11,300 nt of DNA from Bacteroides sp. (GTDB lineage: Bacteria; Bacteroidota; Bacteroidia; Bacteroidales; Bacteroidaceae). The DNA is taken from positions 1 to 11,300 of the forward strand of contig JASLIW010000131.1 in NCBI GenBank assembly GCA_030152865.1, given 5' to 3'. Shown one piece after another: positions 7,126 to 11,300 of this stretch. The notes under the pieces are model-generated. The model was not told the origin of the DNA. It worked only from the letters and a program-made list of their open reading frames with translations, and did no database searches. Position 1 is the stretch's first letter, and each line of letters starts with the position of its first letter. Made by a program: the position numbers and the translations under genes.

Positions 7126-8285
7126 TAAAAAACTTACATGCCTTAAAGGACAAAGGACTTTTGCGTTCCTTAATACCTTCTGAAATTCGAGGAGATAAGA
7201 TTATTATTGCTAATAAACCCTATCTTAACCTGACTTCCAATGACTATTTAGGGATTAGTGCCCGCTTAGACTGGCAAAGGGAGTTTCTGCATACGCTTGA
7301 TACAGATCAGTATCTTATGGGTGCAACTTCTTCCCGACTTTTGACGGGTAATACTAACTGTAAAGAAGAGTTGGAGCAGACTATTGCTAGTTCTTATGGC
7401 AAAGAGTGTTTGCTATTTAACAGTGGATACCACACAAACATTGGCCTGCTAGCTGCTCTAAGCACTAAGGATGATTTAGTCCTAGCCGATAAGCTAATTC
7501 ATGCAAGCTTAATTGATGGGTTAAGGCTGGCTTCTTGCAGCTGGCTTAGGTACCGACATAATGATTATAATCATTTAGAAAAACTACTCAAAAAGCACCA
7601 GGGTCAATATAGGAATATCTATGTGCTTACGGAGAGTCTTTTTAGTATGGATGGCGACTTTGCAGACTTACAGGCTCTGGTCCAACTAAAAGAAAAGTAT
7701 AAGTTTAAGATCTACCTGGATGAAGCTCATGCTATTGGCGTATATGGTGAGCACGGCCTGGGCTGTGCCGAAGCAGAAGGAGTGCTAGATAAGATTGACT
7801 ATTTAGTAGGGACACTGAGTAAAGCTCTTGCCTCTGAGGGTGGCTTTGTTATCCTAGATAGAAGCAGTCGTGAATACCTAATCAATAGGTGCAGATCACT
7901 CATCTATACCACTGCTGGATCACCTATAAATACCTACTGGGCCAGGTTTGTTTTTAACAAAATGCTAAAGATGCACCAAGAGCGTCGCCACCTGAAGTGC
8001 CTTTCTAAAGCGTTTAGGGAAAAGCTAGCAGGATGGCCTATACTGGGAAACTCTCAGGTGGTACCTCTGGTTTTTAAGACAGACAAAGCCTGCTCAGAAT
8101 TAGTGGCACAAATGAGGAGTGCAGGCTTTTGGGTCTCTGCTATAAGACACCCAACAGTTCCTATCAATCAAGCTCGCATTCGGTTTTCCTTAACAGCAAC
8201 CATGACACAATTAGAAATAAATACTATTTATGAACTTATACTGGCATACCAAAGAAAACAACAAGAACCTGATTTTAATTTTTAA
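7122..8285 (+). CDS. bioF: 8-amino-7-oxononanoate synthase
   Basis: A PLP-dependent alpha-oxoamine synthase condensing pimeloyl-ACP with L-alanine to 8-amino-7-oxononanoate. The start chosen is ATG 7122, which gives an ATGA overlap with the bioA stop (7123-7125) and 387 residues, normal for the family. An upstream in-frame ATG at 7083 lies well within bioA and adds a non-family leader. Motifs are LTSNDYLG at 37-44, TSSRLLTGN at 69-77, FNSGYHTN at 99-106, ESLFSMDGD at 171-179, the cofactor motif YLDEAHAIGVYG at 198-209 (D200, H203), and the Schiff-base lysine K234 in VGTLSKALASEGG. IRFSLTAT near 353-360 matches the family C-terminal motif. The last 18 codons overlap the start of bioG in another frame. 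Confidence 0.97.
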   Translation: MIKNLHALKDKGLLRSLIPSEIRGDKIIIANKPYLNLTSNDYLGISARLDWQREFLHTLDTDQYLMGATSSRLLTGNTNCKEELEQTIASSYGKECLLFNSGYHTNIGLLAALSTKDDLVLADKLIHASLIDGLRLASCSWLRYRHNDYNHLEKLLKKHQGQYRNIYVLTESLFSMDGDFADLQALVQLKEKYKFKIYLDEAHAIGVYGEHGLGCAEAEGVLDKIDYLVGTLSKALASEGGFVILDRSSREYLINRCRSLIYTTAGSPINTYWARFVFNKMLKMHQERRHLKCLSKAFREKLAGWPILGNSQVVPLVFKTDKACSELVAQMRSAGFWVSAIRHPTVPINQARIRFSLTATMTQLEINTIYELILAYQRKQQEPDFNF

Positions 8286-8874
8286 CGGATGGGGCTGTGA
8301 TGAACACATCTTGGTGGGAGTACATAAAAACCACTATGATCTGCTATTACTAAGTGATTATTCGGACTTGGATCACTCATTTCTAAGAGAAATAGAGTTG
8401 TATGAATCTATTATTGTTATTGCTTGGTCATTTGGAGTGACGATAGCCAACTACTTTTTATCTTACCTGTCTCGGGTTTCTTTAGCAATAGCAGTTAATG
8501 GTACTGTTTATCCTGTCGATAATGATAAGGGAATTCCTACTCCTATCTTTCAAGCCACTTTGCAGGGTTTTTCAGCACTCACTTCTCATAAATTCTTTCT
8601 AAGGATGATGGGAGGTGCTAAAAACCTAAAACGCTATGAGCAACTACTGCCTAAGCGATCAATCAGTGACCAACAGAAAGAGCTTAATCAATTCAGGAAA
8701 TGGGCAGCACTCAACACCAGTATTAGCACAAAGTGGTCCCAAGTAATTATTGGTATGAATGACCTTATCTTTCCCCTCCAAAATATGCAAAAAGCATGGA
8801 TAGGATACCCCGTAGAGTTAAAACAGAGGGCACATTTCATTCCATTTCAAGAAATTATAGACGCTTATTTATGA
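8230..8874 (+). CDS. bioG: Pimeloyl-ACP methyl ester esterase, BioG type (DUF452)
   Basis: An alpha/beta-hydrolase that removes the methyl group from pimeloyl-ACP methyl ester, releasing pimeloyl-ACP for BioF. It takes the place of BioH but belongs to the BioG (DUF452) family: LILIFNGWGCDEH at 14-26, the nucleophile elbow AWSFGV with S67, AVNGT..PVD..GIP at 88-103, and FRKWAALNTSI at 155-165. D178 (GMNDLIFP) and H202 (QRAHFIPF) complete a Ser-Asp-His triad, close to the positions I recall for Haemophilus BioG. Length is 214 residues. ATG 8230 leaves 13 residues before the first beta strand, as in other BioG proteins, but forces a 56-nt overlap with bioF. No later ATG would keep the GWG motif. 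The stop overlaps the bioC start as ATGA. Confidence 0.9.
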   Translation: MNLYWHTKENNKNLILIFNGWGCDEHILVGVHKNHYDLLLLSDYSDLDHSFLREIELYESIIVIAWSFGVTIANYFLSYLSRVSLAIAVNGTVYPVDNDKGIPTPIFQATLQGFSALTSHKFFLRMMGGAKNLKRYEQLLPKRSISDQQKELNQFRKWAALNTSISTKWSQVIIGMNDLIFPLQNMQKAWIGYPVELKQRAHFIPFQEIIDAYL

Positions 8875-9623
8875 ATAAGAAAACACAACTAAAAAAGAAA
8901 TTTGAGCAGACTAGCTTTTCGTACAATGAATATGCCATTGCTCAAAAGAAAATAGCTGAACACTTGCATCACTTGATGAGCTTGTATATTCAAGATAAGG
9001 CTTGGAACAAAATACTAGAGATAGGTTGTGGTACTGGCTTCCTGAGTCAGTATATAGCCCAGTTGAATCCTTCTACCTATTACTTAAACGATCTCAATGA
9101 GTATGTGGAAGACTTACTGAGGCCTACCTTAAAAGAGATAAACTATCAGGTATTAGTAGGTGATGCAGAGGAGCTCCGATTTCCCTATCATCTGGATTTG
9201 GTTGCCTCTAGCTCCTGTTTTCAATGGTTTAACGATCTGCTTGACTTTCTGAATCAAATAGCTCAACATATCAAAGAAAAGGGCTTTCTGTTCTTTAGTA
9301 GTTTTGGCCCAGATAACCTGAAAGAGATTAGGGCTATTACCAATAGGGGGCTTACTTATCACTCATGCTCAGAAATTGTGGAGTTACTACCTGACTGTTA
9401 TGAGTTGTTGTTTGCCAAAGAGGAGCACCTAAAGCTTAGGTTTGATTGTCCTTATGATGTACTAAAGCATTTAAAATATACAGGTGTAAACGCCAGCTTC
9501 AACACAGTTTGGACTAAAGCAGATTTTAAAGATTTCTGTACACAATATAGCAAGTACTTTACGGAGTCAGCTCAAGTTACATTAACCTATCACCCTTTGT
9601 ATATCGGGTTAAAAAAAAGATAA
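8871..9623 (+). CDS. bioC: Malonyl-[ACP] O-methyltransferase
   Basis: A SAM-dependent methyltransferase that methylates the free carboxyl of a malonyl thioester, so that the fatty acid elongation cycle can carry it to pimeloyl-ACP methyl ester. The start at ATG 8871 gives an ATGA overlap with bioG (stop 8872-8874) and 250 residues; the in-frame ATG at 8796 lies inside bioG. The N-terminus KKKFEQTSFSYNEYAIAQKKIAEHL (split at residues 8-20 and 21-32) has the usual BioC form. SAM motif I is ILEIGCGTGFLSQ at 48-60. GDAEELRFP at 97-105 and DLVASSSCFQWF at 109-120 are the next family motifs. LKYTGVNA at 201-208 is typical of the C-terminal half. bioD follows after 1 nt. Confidence 0.94.
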   Translation: MNKKTQLKKKFEQTSFSYNEYAIAQKKIAEHLHHLMSLYIQDKAWNKILEIGCGTGFLSQYIAQLNPSTYYLNDLNEYVEDLLRPTLKEINYQVLVGDAEELRFPYHLDLVASSSCFQWFNDLLDFLNQIAQHIKEKGFLFFSSFGPDNLKEIRAITNRGLTYHSCSEIVELLPDCYELLFAKEEHLKLRFDCPYDVLKHLKYTGVNASFNTVWTKADFKDFCTQYSKYFTESAQVTLTYHPLYIGLKKR

Positions 9624-9624
9624 T

Positions 9625-10269
9625 ATGAAAAGAGTTTATTTTGTTAGTGGTATTGATACTCATGTTGGAAAAAGTGTTGCCACAGGCTACCTAGCAAATC
9701 TATGGCTAGAAAAAGGGTATCGCGTTGTTACGCAAAAGTTAGTAGAGACAGGCAACACATCGGATGTCTCAGAAGACATTAGCATGCATAGACAGCTTAT
9801 GGGCATGAAACCACTCGATGAGGATATAAATGGATATACCTGCCCCTATCTCTTTACTCATCCCTGCTCTCCACACTTAGCTGCACAAATAGATCAGCAA
9901 ACTATTTCTTTAGAGAAAATAAAAGACTGTACTTGTTATCTTCTGTCAAAGTATGATAGGGTGCTTCTTGAAGGTGCTGGGGGCTTAATGGTTCCTTTGC
10001 TTGATGATTACTTAACGATAGACTTCATTAAGGACAATCAGTACCCACTGATCTTACTTAGCTCATCTAAATTGGGAAGCTTAAATCATACCTTGCTAAG
10101 TATTGAGGCTTGTTTAGCTCGTCATATCGATATAGATACAATTATCTACAATGACTTTCCTAAGGGTGACCCTTTGATTCATGCAGACACTTATAGATAC
10201 ATTGAGCGGTATCTAAAGAAGCATAATATGAAAACAAAGCTTATTAAGATGTCTAAACAGCATGTATGA
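9625..10269 (+). CDS. bioD: Dethiobiotin synthetase
   Basis: An ATP-dependent ligase that closes the ureido ring of 7,8-diaminononanoate with CO2 to make dethiobiotin, the substrate of BioB. It has 214 residues from ATG 9625, 1 nt behind the bioC stop. The P-loop GIDTHVGKS lies at 9-17. KLVETG at 38-43 fits the catalytic Lys segment of the family, where Lys follows the substrate loop. PCSPHLAA at 75-82 matches the conserved SPH motif, and LLEGAGGLMVPL matches the EGAGG Mg2+-binding site. YNDFPKGDP near 172-180 corresponds to the nucleotide-base contact region. It is the last gene of the run; about 220 nt later lies a long hairpin. Confidence 0.95.
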   Translation: MKRVYFVSGIDTHVGKSVATGYLANLWLEKGYRVVTQKLVETGNTSDVSEDISMHRQLMGMKPLDEDINGYTCPYLFTHPCSPHLAAQIDQQTISLEKIKDCTCYLLSKYDRVLLEGAGGLMVPLLDDYLTIDFIKDNQYPLILLSSSKLGSLNHTLLSIEACLARHIDIDTIIYNDFPKGDPLIHADTYRYIERYLKKHNMKTKLIKMSKQHV

Positions 10270-10491
10270 TTTGAAACAAGTTGCTCAACCCAAAGAAATA
10301 CATGCTTGAATCCAAAGCAGCTTCTCTCCACTTAGCAAGCGATATACCTGCTGGGGATTTGAGCTGCTTAATTTTCTTCAATTACTGCTGGTTAAATTCT
10401 AATTTTGGAATGGAGATGCTACCCCTCAAAGCTTCTCTGGTTTGGATACTAGCGAGGGTGATTTTAAGATACAACTGGGCTATGTAGTTCA
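10270..10491. other. Spacer behind bioD, no convincing gene
   Basis: A 68-codon plus-strand frame with a TTG start (10281-10487) has no family resemblance and no signal in front. On the minus strand a frame from GTG 10492 reads NYIAQLYLKITLASIQTREA and on to a stop near 10382. The same frame then stays open towards bioD, so it may be the trace of a decayed minus-strand gene. I recognise neither. Base composition is closer to the biotin genes than to the left flank. Confidence 0.35.
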
Positions 10492-10534
10492 CTTAGTCTC
10501 CTCTACTTAGAGCGGTATCTAAGTGGAGGCTAAG
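10492..10534 (+). terminator. Long hairpin behind the biotin operon, possible terminator
   Basis: Arms 10500-10511 and 10518-10529 form a 12-bp stem (one G-U pair) with loop GCGGTA. Outer arms 10492-10496 and 10530-10534 add 5 bp across a 3-nt bulge. It is 223 nt behind the bioD stop and about 90 nt before the next gene. There is no T-tract after it, so it is not a classical intrinsic terminator; it may protect the mRNA end or work on either strand. Confidence 0.45.
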
Positions 10535-10576
10535 AATATCATAGCTTCTTTGCACTTTTATTCATCCAATTTTGTA

Positions 10577-10584
10577 TATTTTTG
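10577..10584 (+). promoter_or_regulatory. Bacteroidota-type -7 box before the glutaredoxin-like gene
   Basis: TATTTTTG fits TAnnTTTG and lies 41 nt before the ATG at 10626. A TTTG at 10549-10552 could serve as -33 element, though the 24-nt spacing is longer than the roughly 19 nt expected. It suggests a transcript separate from the biotin operon. Confidence 0.35.
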
Positions 10585-10625
10585 TTTCAGCTGATATAAT
10601 AAGTAATTATTTAAAACAAATCGCT

Positions 10626-10925
10626 ATGATAAAGATATATGGTATGAGTACTTGTCCTGATTGTACAGACTTAGATGAGCAAGTAAAAGGAAATAGTAGG
10701 TATGAAGTTATTGATATAGGAGCACACGTAAAACACCTCAAGGAGTTCTTAAAGCTACGTGATACGCATGCCGTCTTTGACCAAGCTAAGCAAATGGGAG
10801 CCGCTGGTATTCCCTGTTTTGTTCTTGAAGATGGAACTGTTACTCTTAAGCCTGAGGAAGCAGGCTTACAGACTCCAAAGTCTAGTAAAGGTGAGACTTG
10901 TAATATAGATGGAAGCGGTTGCTAA
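10626..10925 (+). CDS. Glutaredoxin-like thioredoxin-fold protein with CPDC active site
   Basis: A 99-residue protein. The start MIKIYGMSTCPDC places the redox motif C10-P-D-C13 after the first beta strand, as in glutaredoxins; an earlier in-frame ATG at 10572 overlaps the promoter box and adds a non-family leader. GIPCFVLEDGT (61-71) holds the cis-proline P63 of the thioredoxin fold. The tail ends TCNIDGSGC, with C92 and C99. The closest proteins I recall are small glutaredoxin-related proteins of Firmicutes, which share the LKEFLKLRD segment (38-46) and the CNIDG.GC end. It should act as a cytoplasmic thiol-disulfide reductase; the partner is unknown. The next gene starts 32 nt later and may be co-transcribed. 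Confidence 0.85.
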   Translation: MIKIYGMSTCPDCTDLDEQVKGNSRYEVIDIGAHVKHLKEFLKLRDTHAVFDQAKQMGAAGIPCFVLEDGTVTLKPEEAGLQTPKSSKGETCNIDGSGC

Positions 10926-10957
10926 GCTATTTTATTAAAACTAAAAACACTCCTGTT

Positions 10958-11104
10958 ATGGCTGATAATTATTTGGGAAAACAGTATGCTGATTATGAGA
11001 TTCGTAGGGCGGCTTGGGAAAAAGCTAAAAGGCTAGGTACAGCCAAAAGATCTGTAAAGAGAGCAAAACTGAAAACAGCGAAAGATAAGAAGGAAGAGAA
11101 ATAA
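10958..11104 (+). CDS. Small basic protein of unknown function (48 residues)
   Basis: The ATG at 10958 is chosen over an earlier in-frame ATG at 10919, which overlaps the end of the glutaredoxin-like gene. The product starts MADNYLGKQYADYEIRRAAW and then becomes strongly Lys/Arg-rich to its end (residues 22-48), probably one charged helix. From memory, small Bacteroidota proteins with a similar MADNYLE-type start and basic tail exist, without a known role. The positive tail would allow binding to nucleic acid or ribosomes, but nothing here proves that. It lies between the glutaredoxin-like gene and the ThrE-type gene on the same strand. Confidence 0.6.
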   Translation: MADNYLGKQYADYEIRRAAWEKAKRLGTAKRSVKRAKLKTAKDKKEEK

Positions 11105-11135
11105 ACTTCAGCTCTCTACAAAATCTCCTATCATT

Positions 11136-11300
11136 ATGGATGAACTAACTACACAATCAAAAAACAAAACTAAGGCCAACACACAGCGTCTAGCTAATCT
11201 TGTGTTGGATATGGCTACCTACCTACTCGCCTCTGGTGCACATTGTGGGCGAGTAAATAGAAACATAAACCGGATGGCCAATGTATGGGGCTTTGATGTG
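11136..11300 (+). CDS. ThrE-type threonine/serine exporter, N-terminal part (DUF1212), partial
   Basis: ATG 11136 opens a frame of 55 codons that runs off the window. After a polar Thr/Lys-rich start, the sequence LANLVLDMATYLLASGAHCG (residues 19-38) and then RVNRNINRMANVWGFDV match the first conserved block of the ThrE/DUF1212 family, whose members carry (L/A)SGA(H/E)..RV.RN....A...G. In ThrE this cytoplasmic N-terminal domain precedes the membrane helices of an exporter for threonine, serine or related small acids. In many Bacteroidota the second (DUF3815) half is a separate gene. Only the first 55 residues are visible, so integrity and substrate cannot be judged. Confidence 0.75.
   Translation, partial: MDELTTQSKNKTKANTQRLANLVLDMATYLLASGAHCGRVNRNINRMANVWGFDV

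Noticed and set aside
10281..10487. 68-codon plus-strand ORF with TTG start behind bioD
   Set aside because: No family resemblance, no promoter or start signal, rare start codon. Listed only as part of the spacer.
10204..10522. 13-bp direct repeat GAGCGGTATCTAA at 10204 and 10510
   Set aside because: One match of this length is expected by chance in about 11 kb; the first copy is inside conserved bioD coding sequence.
1..11300. CRISPR array, tRNA or rRNA genes
   Set aside because: No regularly spaced repeats, no T-loop-like motifs with matching stems and no rRNA signature seen by eye. A tRNAscan and CRISPR search would settle it.

Overview
The window fits an AT-rich, gene-poor endosymbiont of the Bacteroidota, most likely Candidatus Cardinium or a close relative in the Amoebophilaceae. 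Pointers are a complete, tightly overlapping biotin operon (known in Cardinium and some other arthropod-associated bacteria), TAnnTTTG-type -7 promoter boxes typical of Bacteroidota, almost no Shine-Dalgarno signals, and a flank full of decaying genes. The genus is an inference; no rRNA or other marker gene is present.

Left part (1-2550) is a decay zone. It holds the end of an unidentified gene (1-95), a McrB-like AAA+ restriction gene cut by a stop codon (267-1052), an unrecognised 64-codon ORF, and an IS3-family transposase broken by many stops, frameshifts and an internal deletion (1433-2350). Next comes a nitronate monooxygenase-like flavoprotein gene (2552-3635), intact except for a +1 frameshift at a run of nine A. 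From 3636 to about 4470 there is no intact gene, only two inverted repeats and a small frameshifted minus-strand ORF.

The centre (4502-10269) is a run of seven co-directional genes: an unknown small gene, then bioB, bioA, bioF, bioG, bioC and bioD, joined by 1-nt gaps, ATGA overlaps, an 11-nt overlap and one 56-nt overlap. BioC disguises a malonyl thioester as its methyl ester so that fatty acid synthesis can build pimeloyl-ACP methyl ester. BioG removes the methyl group. BioF, BioA, BioD and BioB then make 8-amino-7-oxononanoate, 7,8-diaminononanoate, dethiobiotin and biotin. All catalytic motifs look intact, so the cluster should work. A hairpin with a T-run, shaped like an intrinsic terminator, lies over the end of the small upstream gene, 8 nt before bioB. 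It is the most striking regulatory feature here.

The right part (10270-11300) has a long hairpin behind the operon, a glutaredoxin-like CPDC protein, a very basic 48-residue protein, and the start of a ThrE-type (DUF1212) exporter cut by the window end.
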